In this document: one piece after another, positions 17,639-26,575 of the stretch | Layout: every line of letters begins with the position of its first letter | Numbering within the stretch: position 1 is the stretch's first letter | Assembly: GCA_021740385.1 (NCBI GenBank) | Contig: JAIOZY010000025.1 | Location: 1 to 61,739, forward strand | Length of the DNA stretch: 61,739 nucleotides | Source of the DNA: Prolixibacteraceae bacterium | Lineage (GTDB): Bacteria; Bacteroidota; Bacteroidia; Bacteroidales; Prolixibacteraceae | Direction: 5' to 3' | Translations under genes and position numbers: made by a program | The notes under the pieces: model-generated | What the model was told of the DNA's origin: nothing | Database searches by the model: none | What the model saw: only the letters and a program-made list of their open reading frames with translations

Positions 17639-18487
17639 CTATTTTACGTAATCGGCTTCCATCAGGAAGTCGTAGCTCATTTTCACACTTTCAAGCGGCG
17701 TGTAATTGTAACGTTCAACTTCAACAATAATGTGCTCCATGCCCGAAATTTCGGCCTCGGCAAACATGCTTTCGAAATCCATCATGCCGCTTTCGCCCAG
17801 TTCCTTTTCGTCCTTCACATGCCAAAGCAGGAAGCGCCCCGGGTAGTTATTAAAATAATCAACCGGATCTTTTTCGCCTACAACAATCCAATAAAGGTCG
17901 AGCTGAAAGAATACCTTTTCGGGATCGGTATTTTGCAACATGTAATCGTAACGCACCACACCGTCAACTTCGGTAAATTCTTTGTCGTGGTTGTGGTAAC
18001 CGAAACGGATGCCTTTGGCGTTGCATTTTTCACCTACCTCGTTAAAATAATCGCAGTAGCGTTTCAAGTCATCGAGTGAGCCGTAGCCGTATTGGTCCAT
18101 AAACGGTTGTACGATGTACTCAACACCAGCTTCTGCATGTGCATCGATGCACCGGTCCCACCAGGCCATCACTTCTTCGTAGTTACTTGAATCGGGTACC
18201 GGCTGTCCGGTATGCGATGCCAGAAATTGCATCCCGTTATCGTTTACCCGCTTTTTGAATGTCAGGGGTTCCATGCCGTAAAATTTCCCCTCGCCATAAC
18301 CGGCGGCTTCGATGAAATCATAGCCCATTTCACCAACCGCTGCAATGGTTTGTTCAGGGTCGGCCTTCATGTCGTCACGTACTGACCACAGTTGAAGGCC
18401 TATTTCCTTTTCCGGTGCTTTTTCGCATGAGAAAAGCGACCCCGTAAGTAAAAAAGCCAGGAATATTAATGATACATTTCTGATCAT
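17639..18487 (-). CDS. Sugar phosphate isomerase/epimerase family lipoprotein
   Basis: 282 residues. A lipoprotein signal ends in LLTGSLFSC, then a xylose-isomerase-like TIM barrel: IGLQLWSVRDDM, MGYDFIEAAGYGEG, VEYIVQPFM, IRFGYHNHDKEF, VFFQLDLYW, FLLWHVKDEKE, HIIVEVE. The His/Asp/Glu ends of these strands are the usual metal ligands of the family. It overlaps the DUF1080 gene by 4 bp (ATGA). With the neighbouring DUF1080 and Gfo/Idh/MocA genes it fits the oxidative 3-keto-sugar route, where members of this family act on keto-sugar or enol intermediates. That role is inferred. Confidence 0.88.
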   Translation of the reverse strand: MIRNVSLIFLAFLLTGSLFSCEKAPEKEIGLQLWSVRDDMKADPEQTIAAVGEMGYDFIEAAGYGEGKFYGMEPLTFKKRVNDNGMQFLASHTGQPVPDSSNYEEVMAWWDRCIDAHAEAGVEYIVQPFMDQYGYGSLDDLKRYCDYFNEVGEKCNAKGIRFGYHNHDKEFTEVDGVVRYDYMLQNTDPEKVFFQLDLYWIVVGEKDPVDYFNNYPGRFLLWHVKDEKELGESGMMDFESMFAEAEISGMEHIIVEVERYNYTPLESVKMSYDFLMEADYVK

Positions 18488-19227
18488 AATTCTTTAATTT
18501 TTATGTTACGGAACCACACATCGTCTCCATGGTCCTGAAGTCCGATATATCCTTCTGAAGCCACATCGGCCCAGGTAGGATTGAGCTCGGGAAATTTACT
18601 TCCGGCAACCAGTTCGTTCCACTCGGGTGTCCAAAGGTGGTATTCGAGCACGGTTTCGCCGTTCATTTTGTGTACAACGGTACCTTTGAAACAAATAATT
18701 TCAACCGAATTCCATTCCCCGGCAGGTTTTGCATTCTGGGGTTTTGCCGGTATGAGGTCATACAGCGAACCGGCTTTCCGGTTACCGTCTTTTCCCAGCA
18801 TGGCATCGGGGTGCCGGTCGTTATCGAGCACCTGCATTTCGGGTGCGGTTTTCCAGATGAAGTCGTACTCGGGTGTTTCCTGACCGAGGTAAAATATCCC
18901 GGAGTTTCCGCCTTCCGATATCTTCCACTCCATTTTCAGGTGGAAGTTCGAGAATTTTTCATCGTAAAGAATGTCACCGCCTTCAACAGCTCCGGCTTCA
19001 CCCCTGCCCGATCCTTTGCACATCAGGGCATTGTCATCGATAATCCATCCGGCAGGAAAGGTTTCTTTACCATAACCACGCCATCCATCGGTGGTTTCGC
19101 CATCGAAAAGTAACTGCCAGCCTTCGGCCTTTTCTTCTTTTGTAAGCTGGTTGGGGCCGCTTTTTTCAGCACATGCCGTCATAAACAATGTTGCTATTCC
19201 GATTAATAAAATTGATAAATACTTCAT
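18484..19227 (-). CDS. DUF1080 (3-keto-disaccharide hydrolase-like) lipoprotein
   Basis: 247 residues; lipoprotein signal with LFMTACAEK. The domain is a GH16-like concanavalin fold annotated as 3-keto-disaccharide hydrolase: EGWQLLFDGETTDGWRGYG at the start, then DEKFSNFHLKMEWKISEGGNSGIFYL, GEWNSVEIICFKGTVVHKMNG and IGLQDHGDDVWFRNIKIKEL at the end. It is predicted to cleave glycosides already oxidised at C3. It lies between the isomerase/epimerase (4-bp overlap) and a Gfo/Idh/MocA oxidoreductase (31-bp gap) in one operon, the classic context. Confidence 0.9.
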   Translation of the reverse strand: MKYLSILLIGIATLFMTACAEKSGPNQLTKEEKAEGWQLLFDGETTDGWRGYGKETFPAGWIIDDNALMCKGSGRGEAGAVEGGDILYDEKFSNFHLKMEWKISEGGNSGIFYLGQETPEYDFIWKTAPEMQVLDNDRHPDAMLGKDGNRKAGSLYDLIPAKPQNAKPAGEWNSVEIICFKGTVVHKMNGETVLEYHLWTPEWNELVAGSKFPELNPTWADVASEGYIGLQDHGDDVWFRNIKIKEL

Positions 19228-19258
19228 ATTATTTCAGTTATTTGGTTTAGTAAATAAA

Positions 19259-20776
19259 TTACGCGGGCATATCGGGCAAACGCCATCCCTGGCGATAAGT
19301 ATGCCTGATCATTTCAGCAGCAAATTCCTGCGCGTTCATATCGGGTGTATAATCCTTGTCGAAGGTTGGATGCCCGTCGTGAATGGCAAAACCGTCTCTT
19401 TCAACAATGCGAAGTGTTTCTTCAGGCCCGATGTTGGTAAAGCGCATGTTTTCGCCATCCCATTCAAGCTCTTTGTTCAGGGTCTGTAACCTCACGGCCA
19501 GCACGCCCATAACCACCATTTCGTTAAATGGCCCTGCTTCTGAGAAATCGGATGATGCTTTAATCCTGTTTTCAGGCGACTCCTTGCAGGCGCGTACCCA
19601 GTCCATTTCGTGACTTGTTTCAACCTTGCGGCCAACGGGCGGGGTTTCGGGTTTTTCAATCGAACCGTCGGAACGTAAAATCCAGGGGTTCACGCCGTAA
19701 CAACCGCAAATGAGTTTTCCTTTTGTTCCGTGGAAAATCACGCCGCCGCCGCTGTCGTTCATGTCTTTTCCGGCAGGCCACTTATCGGGGAAGTTGGGTT
19801 TCAGACCGCCATCGTACCAATGAACTTCCACTTCGGGAAATTTCATTTTTACGTTACGGTCAGTATGTTTCCTTTCGGGAAATACAAGCTTTACAACTTC
19901 GGCCGAGGGACACGAGTCGGTAAGCAAAAGGGTTGAACTGCCCTGAGCTTTGATGGGGTATTTCAGTTTAAGCCCTACGAAAACCGGATGCAGGATGTGA
20001 CAGGCCATATCGCCGAGAGCACCGGTACCAAAATCCCACCAACCACGGAAATTCCAGGGTGTATAAATTGAATTGTAAGGCCGCATGGGTGCCGGGCCAA
20101 TGAAGCTGTCCCAGTCGAGGGTATCGGGTACCCATTCGCCTTTTTCGGGCCTTGGCAACCCCTGTGGCCATATCGGACGGTCGGTAAAGGCCTCAACTTT
20201 GGTTACCTCGCCAATTTCGCCGTCCCAAAGCCAGGCGCAGGTCTGGCGAACCCCGTCGCCCGATGCGCCCTGGTTACCCATTTGCGTAGCTACTTTGTAC
20301 TTATCGGCCAGTTTTGTCAGCAAACGCGATTCATATACAGTATGGGTAAGCGGTTTTTGCACATAAACGTGTTTGCCCATTTCCATAGCCTGGGCAGCAA
20401 CAATGGCATGGGTATGGTCGGCTGTGGCAACAATTACCGCATCGATATCTTTTCCCATTTCATCGTACATTTTCCTGAAATCCTTGTAACGCTTTGCGCC
20501 CGGGTTTTCATCAAAAACATGTTTTGCATATTTCCAGTCGACATCGCAAAGGGCCACGATGTTTTCGGTTGAGACCACATTTTTCAGGTTTCTATTCCCA
20601 ACACCGCCAATTCCAACAACAGCTACGTTAAGTTTATCACTTGGTGCAATATGTCCCAGCCCGCTAAAAACACGTCCGGGCAAAATGGTAAGGCCGGCAG
20701 CAGCAAGGGCCGAATTGCCCAGAAATTTCCTCCGGCTGATTCCCGGATGTTCACTTTTTTTATTTTCCATATTCAA
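19259..20776 (-). CDS. Gfo/Idh/MocA family oxidoreductase, Tat-exported
   Basis: 505 residues. A twin-arginine signal (SRRKFLGNSALAAAG) precedes a Rossmann NAD-binding fold (NVAVVGIGGVGNRNL), then ADHTHAIVAAQAMEMGKHVY and VQKPLTHTVYESR, the family's cofactor and catalytic Lys region (EKP-type, here QKP). A long C-terminal domain with GGWWDFGTGAL-like RGWWDFGTGALGDMACH follows. Enzymes of this type oxidise glycosides at C3 with a tightly bound nicotinamide cofactor. It is the first of three in the operon; export by Tat fits activity on periplasmic oligosaccharides. Confidence 0.9.
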   Translation of the reverse strand: MNMENKKSEHPGISRRKFLGNSALAAAGLTILPGRVFSGLGHIAPSDKLNVAVVGIGGVGNRNLKNVVSTENIVALCDVDWKYAKHVFDENPGAKRYKDFRKMYDEMGKDIDAVIVATADHTHAIVAAQAMEMGKHVYVQKPLTHTVYESRLLTKLADKYKVATQMGNQGASGDGVRQTCAWLWDGEIGEVTKVEAFTDRPIWPQGLPRPEKGEWVPDTLDWDSFIGPAPMRPYNSIYTPWNFRGWWDFGTGALGDMACHILHPVFVGLKLKYPIKAQGSSTLLLTDSCPSAEVVKLVFPERKHTDRNVKMKFPEVEVHWYDGGLKPNFPDKWPAGKDMNDSGGGVIFHGTKGKLICGCYGVNPWILRSDGSIEKPETPPVGRKVETSHEMDWVRACKESPENRIKASSDFSEAGPFNEMVVMGVLAVRLQTLNKELEWDGENMRFTNIGPEETLRIVERDGFAIHDGHPTFDKDYTPDMNAQEFAAEMIRHTYRQGWRLPDMPA

Positions 20777-20934
20777 TAAGTTAGTTTTACTGATTAATGA
20801 TCGTATTTTGAATGAATTTTAAATTACGGTACTGTTGCTTTCAAATTTATGATTTTCAATCGAAAATTTGAAACACCTTCACATATTTATTTGCATGATT
20901 ATCCATTTTAGTCAAATACGTTACCCGGTTTATC

Positions 20935-22506
20935 CTACACAATTTTTTCATTGTCGGCATCCCAGTACACCTTTCGGTTTTCGCGGTAGGCAATGGTTGC
21001 CATGTGTGCGGTAATGGCTTCGTCGAACCCTTCGTCGATATTGCAACTGGGTTGTTTCCCGGTCCGTATACAATTGAGCCATTCTTTAATGTGCAGGTGG
21101 GTTGTGTCGACCCGTTTCCCCTGAATGTAAGTGTAAAGCAGCCCGCGGCTGGCAAAATACTGTTCGGTTGCCGAGGTAACGGCATCGACCTGTTCCCTGC
21201 CGGGGATGTAGGTTAACAGCGGTTTATCGGGGCTCAACAACCCCGATTCGATCTGCTTTTTATACCGGGTTGAATTCCTTTCAGGATAAACGGTTAAGGC
21301 ACTTTCCAACTCCATGTTGGCATCGTGGCCCATCAGTACTTTTCCACGGTAACGCCCGCTGGCCAGCGATGCGCTGTACATGAACGTTAAATCGCGGTCG
21401 GGGTATTCGTAAACCGCCTGGAACACATCGGGAACCGTTCGTCCGTCTTTATAGAAGTAAACCCCGCCCGATGCCACTGCCGAATGCGGAATTCCCAAAC
21501 GCATTACCTGGTTAATGGCATCGTACTCGTGGGTGAGCAAATCGCCCGACAGGCCGGTGCCGTAATCCCACCAGCAACGCCAGCGAAAAAAACGTTCGAG
21601 GCTGAAGGTGTGCGGCCGCGTTGGTTCAATAAACTGGGCCCAGTCGATGGTTTTGGGGCTTCCCTCGGGATCAATATCATACACCCACGCCCCGTTCGGG
21701 TCGTTGCGGTTTGTACACACTTCAATAAGGGTAATTTTTCCGAGAATATCTTTTTTGATGATCTCTTTGGCTTTGTTATGACTGGCCGTTTGACGCCCCT
21801 GATGACCTAACTGAAATACGACTCCGGTTTCTTTTATAGCCTTCCTTAACTGAAAAGCCTCTTCAACCGTTCGTGTCATACCCTTCTCAACATATACATG
21901 TTTTCCGGCTTTGGCTGCATCAATGGCCATGCGTGAATGCCAGTGATCGGGCGCAGCAATAATTACAGCATCAATATCGGGGGCAGCAAGCAATTCAGTA
22001 TATCGTTTGTACCTTTTAGCAGTTTGTACCATTTTTTCGCCTGTACCCTTCCGGTTTATGTTTGCCGCAGCACTCAAAGCCTCGCGGGCACGCTTATCGA
22101 ACAGATCACAAACACCGTTGATGGTAATGTTCAAATCCTCCTGTTCGAGGTAATCGGCATAGCGGTTATCCCCGGGATTTTTCAGGGCGCTGGTTTTCCA
22201 GTCGTCAATCAGCCCGGGTTTGGCAAAACCGGCAGCCCGCATGAGTTGCTCGCCGCGAATGCCGTAGCCAATAATACCAAGGCGCAGTGTTTTGCCATTT
22301 CCTGAAGTTTCCGGGACTTTCTCTTCATCAAAATCGAGCCCCAGTTCACGGGTAATTGACGATTTTTTAAGCCTTTCGGCATTCCATTTTTTGTAAATCC
22401 CGTATCCGAATGCACCCAGGGCCGGAACCGTTGCCAACCCTTTCAAGGCATCCCTCCGGGTTAATTTGCTTTTTTGGTTTTGTGTTTTATCATCTTTATT
22501 TGCCAT
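20935..22506 (-). CDS. Gfo/Idh/MocA family oxidoreductase, Tat-type signal
   Basis: 523 residues. A Tat-like signal (LTRRDALKGLATVPALGAFG) is followed by a Rossmann motif (LRLGIIGYGIRGEQLM), then APDHWHSRMAIDAAKAGKHV and YVEKGMTRTVEEA, with the EK catalytic site, and RWRCWWDYGTGLSGDLLTHE. It belongs to the same superfamily as the gene at 19259 but only a distant paralogue. The 158-bp gap between them contains no gene. It overlaps the DoxX gene by 11 bp. Predicted role: redox step on a sugar in the periplasm, paired with the other oxidoreductases. Confidence 0.88.
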   Translation of the reverse strand: MANKDDKTQNQKSKLTRRDALKGLATVPALGAFGYGIYKKWNAERLKKSSITRELGLDFDEEKVPETSGNGKTLRLGIIGYGIRGEQLMRAAGFAKPGLIDDWKTSALKNPGDNRYADYLEQEDLNITINGVCDLFDKRAREALSAAANINRKGTGEKMVQTAKRYKRYTELLAAPDIDAVIIAAPDHWHSRMAIDAAKAGKHVYVEKGMTRTVEEAFQLRKAIKETGVVFQLGHQGRQTASHNKAKEIIKKDILGKITLIEVCTNRNDPNGAWVYDIDPEGSPKTIDWAQFIEPTRPHTFSLERFFRWRCWWDYGTGLSGDLLTHEYDAINQVMRLGIPHSAVASGGVYFYKDGRTVPDVFQAVYEYPDRDLTFMYSASLASGRYRGKVLMGHDANMELESALTVYPERNSTRYKKQIESGLLSPDKPLLTYIPGREQVDAVTSATEQYFASRGLLYTYIQGKRVDTTHLHIKEWLNCIRTGKQPSCNIDEGFDEAITAHMATIAYRENRKVYWDADNEKIV

Positions 22507-22993
22507 CGCTTTTCCGCTTTTTAAATATCAACCTGTCAATTCCAATAATTCTTCCCGTTGGGAAAACCACCAGTATCAACAATAAAAAAATAAAAATCAG
22601 GTTTTTGTCAATCCACAGGGTATTGTCGCCCGACTGCATCAGGTAGTTTGCATCGATAAGCGCGGGATGTGACAAGCAATACAGCCCCAGCAATGCAATA
22701 CCGGCAATAGCTGCCACATGGGTAAACAATCCCAGTATAAGGCCAAGCCCGATGGCAACCAGCCCCCACACATTCAAAAAATCGACAACCTGCAACAAAG
22801 TGGGATTTGCAGCAATGCCCTTAAACAATGGGGCAAACAATCCTTTCGAATCGGACAAGTACGCGTAGGATGTCCAGTTGGGATTCATCAACTTAACCAC
22901 CCCTTCGTACAGGCAATACCAACCAATCAGGATACGTGATACAACCAAAACGCTCAATTGAATTTCCGAATACTTTTTTTCATTAATCATCAT
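22496..22993 (-). CDS. DoxX family membrane protein
   Basis: 165 residues with four hydrophobic helices: VLVVSRILIGWYCLYEGVVK, VWGLVAIGLGLILGLF, AAIAGIALLGLYCL and LIFIFLLLILVVFP. A DoxX-type opening (R-I-L-I-G-W...Y-E-G-V-x-K-L) is seen. The family is often linked to quinone-dependent oxidation. Overlap with the oxidoreductase downstream (11 bp) and a 46-bp gap from the one upstream place it inside the 3-keto-sugar operon, so it could feed electrons from the sugar oxidoreductases into the membrane. That is inference. Confidence 0.85.
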   Translation of the reverse strand: MMINEKKYSEIQLSVLVVSRILIGWYCLYEGVVKLMNPNWTSYAYLSDSKGLFAPLFKGIAANPTLLQVVDFLNVWGLVAIGLGLILGLFTHVAAIAGIALLGLYCLSHPALIDANYLMQSGDNTLWIDKNLIFIFLLLILVVFPTGRIIGIDRLIFKKRKSDGK

Positions 22994-23039
22994 TTACTAA
23001 TCATCTATTTTTATTTTTCAAAAATTTTATTTCCCGTTT

Positions 23040-24083
23040 TTACATGGGGACAACCCGTTTTTCACGACTGCTTTGATATGCTTTTTCAATAACCCTTATG
23101 GTTTGAAAGGCTTCTTCGGGCTTAACAGCCAACTGATCGTTTCCGGCAAGTGCCCGGTAAACATTTTCGAAATAACCGGCATAATTTCCGGGTAAAGTTT
23201 CAACCTGCTTCCGCTCAACTTTGCCATTTACTTCGGTATGCAACAGGCCGTAATTCGTTTTTGAATCGGCACCCAATTGTTCATCACCGGGCTTCATGCC
23301 TTGTTTCAGATTTTCTTCCTGCGGGTCGAGCCCGTGTTTAACAAACGACCCTTTACGCCCGTGAACAATAAACCGGGGCCCGGGCTCGCGGCACATGATA
23401 CCGGCCTTGAGTATAATTTTCCGTTCAGGATACAAGAGCTGAACTTCAAACGAATCGTCGATGTTTTCAGGTTTTCGTACCCGGCGAATATCAGCATAAA
23501 TGTAATCGGGTTTACCAAAAAGAACGAGGGCCTGATCGATCAAATGGGGGCCTAAATCGTACAACGTACCGGTGCCTTCACCGGGGGTATTTTTCCACTC
23601 CACCCTTTCGCGTTGTGGCCGATAACGGTCAAAATGGCTCTCGTATTCTACCACTTCACCAATTAATCCTTCTGAAATGATTTTTTTCACGGTTAAAAAG
23701 TCACCGTCCCAGCGACGGTTTTGAAACGGGATGAGCAACTTCTGCTTTTCTTCGGAAATACGGATGAGTTCTGCTGCCTCTTCGGACGTAATTGTAAATG
23801 GTTTTTCAACAATAACATGCCTGCCTGTAAGTAACGACTGCTTTGCATATTCAAAATGGGTATTGTTTGGTGAAGCAACAACAACAACATCAAGCCTGTT
23901 AAGATGCAAAAGGTCTGCAATATTTTTGCAAACATCCACACCCGGATAATCTCGCTTAACTTGTTCATGTTGCGATGTTACCACTGCTGCCAGGTTAAAC
24001 CCGGGATGCGTGGCAATAAAAGGCGAAAAAAAATACCGGCCCGACAATCCATAACCGATAACCCCAACTTTATACTTCTCCAT
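23040..24083 (-). CDS. Gfo/Idh/MocA family oxidoreductase, cytosolic
   Basis: 347 residues, no signal peptide. Rossmann start KVGVIGYGLSGRYFFSPF, then VVVASPNNTHFEYAKQSLLT and HVIVEKPFTITSEEA with the EKP catalytic lysine, then GTLYDLGPHLIDQALVLFG. This is the compact YvaA/YdgJ-type branch of the family, acting on inositol or sugar. It is the first gene of the minus-strand operon. The divergent plus-strand gene starts 130 bp away, so the promoters of both lie in 24084-24213. Confidence 0.9.
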   Translation of the reverse strand: MEKYKVGVIGYGLSGRYFFSPFIATHPGFNLAAVVTSQHEQVKRDYPGVDVCKNIADLLHLNRLDVVVVASPNNTHFEYAKQSLLTGRHVIVEKPFTITSEEAAELIRISEEKQKLLIPFQNRRWDGDFLTVKKIISEGLIGEVVEYESHFDRYRPQRERVEWKNTPGEGTGTLYDLGPHLIDQALVLFGKPDYIYADIRRVRKPENIDDSFEVQLLYPERKIILKAGIMCREPGPRFIVHGRKGSFVKHGLDPQEENLKQGMKPGDEQLGADSKTNYGLLHTEVNGKVERKQVETLPGNYAGYFENVYRALAGNDQLAVKPEEAFQTIRVIEKAYQSSREKRVVPM

Positions 24084-24213
24084 TTCCCCTGAATAAAAAT
24101 GAGCGCCTCAAGATACCAAAATTGATACGTATTTTCAAAGATGATTGTCCGCTCGCTGAAAAATTGTTCATTTTTTCGTAGTTTAGTAAGCAAAATTTTA
24201 CAACTTGAATACC

Positions 24214-25743
24214 ATGAAAACGAAAACCATAAAACCCTGTTTTTTGCCCCCTTTTTTCATATTTTTTTTCATTATGACAGCTATTACATCGTGCAAAACC
24301 GAAAAACCCACAGGTATTTTTGACCAAAGTACCAACATAGGCAACCCCCGGATTGTGGGACGTACATTTTTTAATGACAAAACGGGAGAATACAAGCTCC
24401 GGGGAGCCGGGGAAAACATTTGGGACAAGCGGGACGAATTTCACTTTTTGCATAAAAAAATTACCGGCGATTTTATATTGCAGGCCCGTGTAAGGTTTGT
24501 TGGTGAAGGAGAAAACCCACACCGTAAAGCAGGCATTATGGTACGCGATTCACTGTCCGACAATTCGGCCCACATTAATGGCGTTGTGCATGGCGACGGG
24601 CTAACTTCACTGCAATACCGGCAATATAATGGTGCCGTTACCGAAGAAAAAAAATCGGCATCGGTTGCTCCAAACATTATTCAACTCGAGCGGAAAGGAA
24701 ACACGTTTATTTTTTCAACAGCCATCGAAGGTGAACCTTTTACAAAAACAGAAGTTGACTATTTGGATTTGAAAAAAGAAGCAAATGTTGGCCTGTTTGT
24801 TTGTTCGCACGAGAAAAACGTGGTTGAAGAAGTTATCTTCGACAATGTACGTTTAATCATCCCGGCTCCTGGTGATTTTGTACCCTACCGTGATTTCATT
24901 GGCAGCCACGTTGAAATGCTCGATATTGAAACCGGTAAACGGAAGATCGTCCACAGTTCACCAAAGTCACTGCAGGCCCCCAACTGGTCGCCCAATGGAA
25001 AAACACTGATTTACAACTGCGAGGGAAAACTGTATTCTTTTGAAATCGATTCGGCAAAAATTACTGAAATCAAAACCGGTTTCGCTCAAAACAACAACAA
25101 CGACCATGTGCTTTCGTTCGACGGGAAATTGTTAGGAATAAGCGACCATACCGAAGACGAGGAGCACCAGTCGTTAATTTACGTTTTGCCGGCCACGGGA
25201 GGAACCCCGGAACTTGTTACACCCGAAGCCCCTTCGTACCTGCACGGCTTTTCGCCCGATAGTGAATACATGGTTTACACCGCCGGGCGCAATGATGCCG
25301 GGCATCTCGACATTTACAAAATCGCACTTAAAACCCGCAAAGAAACCCGGCTGACCGATGCCCCAGGGCTCGACGACGGCTCGGAGTATTCTCCCGACGG
25401 GGAATACATTTATTTCAATTCGGACCGCACCGGAACCATGCAGATATGGCGCATGAAACCCGACGGCACGGAACAGGAGCAATTGACATTTGACGAATAC
25501 AACGACTGGTTCCCGCACGTTTCGCCCGATGGAAAAACCCTGGTGTTTATTTCGTACGCACCTGAAATTGCCTCAAACGACCACCCGTTTTACAAACACG
25601 TGTACATACGCACCATGCCGGTTGATGGTGGTGATGTAAACGTTGTTGCCTACGTTTACGGGGGCCAGGGCTCAATGAATGTATTCAACTGGTCGCCCAA
25701 CGGAAAACGGATTGCTTTTGTAAGTAATACGGTTATTGAATAA
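24214..25743 (+). CDS. TolB-like beta-propeller lipoprotein with N-terminal sandwich domain
   Basis: 509 residues from the ATG at 24214; a TTG nine bases earlier is unlikely. Lipoprotein signal ends TAITSCKTE. Residues ~25-225 form a DUF1349/laminin-like sandwich (HRKAGIMVRDSLSDNSAH, FDNVRLIIPAP). From ~230 come PD40/WD40-like TolB blades: APNWSPNGKTLIYNCEGK, LHGFSPDSEYMVYTAG, DGSEYSPDGEYIYFNSD and FPHVSPDGKTLVFISY. Such proteins are common in Bacteroidota carbohydrate loci as exported proteins of unproven binding role. It lies divergent from the oxidoreductase operon. Confidence 0.85.
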   Translation: MKTKTIKPCFLPPFFIFFFIMTAITSCKTEKPTGIFDQSTNIGNPRIVGRTFFNDKTGEYKLRGAGENIWDKRDEFHFLHKKITGDFILQARVRFVGEGENPHRKAGIMVRDSLSDNSAHINGVVHGDGLTSLQYRQYNGAVTEEKKSASVAPNIIQLERKGNTFIFSTAIEGEPFTKTEVDYLDLKKEANVGLFVCSHEKNVVEEVIFDNVRLIIPAPGDFVPYRDFIGSHVEMLDIETGKRKIVHSSPKSLQAPNWSPNGKTLIYNCEGKLYSFEIDSAKITEIKTGFAQNNNNDHVLSFDGKLLGISDHTEDEEHQSLIYVLPATGGTPELVTPEAPSYLHGFSPDSEYMVYTAGRNDAGHLDIYKIALKTRKETRLTDAPGLDDGSEYSPDGEYIYFNSDRTGTMQIWRMKPDGTEQEQLTFDEYNDWFPHVSPDGKTLVFISYAPEIASNDHPFYKHVYIRTMPVDGGDVNVVAYVYGGQGSMNVFNWSPNGKRIAFVSNTVIE

Positions 25744-25869
25744 GTTAGGCTTAATTGTGAGAACAGCACGTGATAATAGTATACGAGTACAAATTAAAAA
25801 AGAAAACTTTAAGTATTGATTATCAAAAATCTCTATTATCGTTGATTAATATCCATTGTTTTAGTAAAT

Positions 25870-25901
25870 TTTGCAGTATTAAATAATTACACATAAAGTT
25901 G
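25870..25901 (+). promoter_or_regulatory. Candidate Bacteroidota sigma-ABfr promoter
   Basis: TTTG at 25870-25873, 20-base spacer, then TAAAGTTG at 25894-25901. This is one mismatch from the Bacteroidetes -7 box TAnnTTTG, 20 bases before the ATG at 25922. The spacing and position fit, but the match is short. Confidence 0.35.
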
Positions 25902-25921
25902 AAAAACTAAAAAGATAAATT

Positions 25922-26272
25922 ATGAGACAAATATTTAAAACAGCTTTATTGATATCAATGCTAATTTTCTTATTAGCTGCTAAATCGAATGCACAAGATA
26001 AAATTATACTTTATGATAGTTTATCTATTTCAGGCGACATAGTATCAATTGATAGTAGTGAAATTAAGCTTAAATATTACCCGCAAAATAAAGTTGGATG
26101 GATTTTAAGAACATTTGAAGTTAAAAAAATCAAGAAGATTAATTACAATGATTTTGAATACAATTTAGGTAAAACTAACATCGAAGAATTAATTGAAGTA
26201 TTTAATAAGAAGGGAAATTCAAAAAAATCAAAGCCTTTGATTATAAATAAAGATATATGTCTTGTTAGCTGA
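25922..26272 (+). CDS. Small secreted protein of unknown function
   Basis: 116 residues; signal peptide MRQIFKTALLISMLIFLLAAK with cleavage after SNAQ. The mature part (KIILYDSLSISGDIVSIDSS, then EIKLKYYPQNKVG and EVKKIKKINYNDF) resembles short Bacteroidota periplasmic proteins in which a 'G-x-I-x-S-I' strand is followed by a K-x-I-x-F strand. I do not recognise a named family. It is AT-richer than its neighbours and stands alone between the TolB-like gene and the GH105 gene. Confidence 0.65.
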   Translation: MRQIFKTALLISMLIFLLAAKSNAQDKIILYDSLSISGDIVSIDSSEIKLKYYPQNKVGWILRTFEVKKIKKINYNDFEYNLGKTNIEELIEVFNKKGNSKKSKPLIINKDICLVS

Positions 26273-26529
26273 TGAATAAATATCTACGAACGTTTGTTAT
26301 TGCCCCAATGACTAAAAGTTCTAAAGAATATACAACAATGAACAGAAGATAAAAGCCGAAAATAAGGCGTACCAACCTGCAACTTCGGACTTCCAACTTC
26401 TGACTTATAAAAAAATAAACCATGAAACGACCATGAATTGAGCTTAGCGAAATCGTGTTAATCAATTTTAACATTTTATATTCACACACGAAAATGATTA
26501 AAATACATCGGGAGTTCCTGAATGTGAAG

Positions 26530-26568
26530 AAATTTTTAGTTTCTTCATTTTCAAAAAACTAAAAATTT
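26530..26568. other. Stem-loop just before the GH105 gene
   Basis: Arms AAATTTTTAGTTT (26530-26542) and AAACTAAAAATTT (26556-26568) form a 13-base perfect AT-only stem, ending 7 bases before the start codon at 26576. It could shield the start site or be a weak terminator for upstream transcripts. The rest of the 303-bp gap (26273-26575) shows no gene. Confidence 0.45.
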
Positions 26569-26575
26569 TAAACAG

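Noticed and set aside
24084-24213. A small gene between the oxidoreductase and TolB-like genes
   Set aside because: Frames there overlap both neighbours' starts and show no coding character; the gap is better read as a divergent promoter region.
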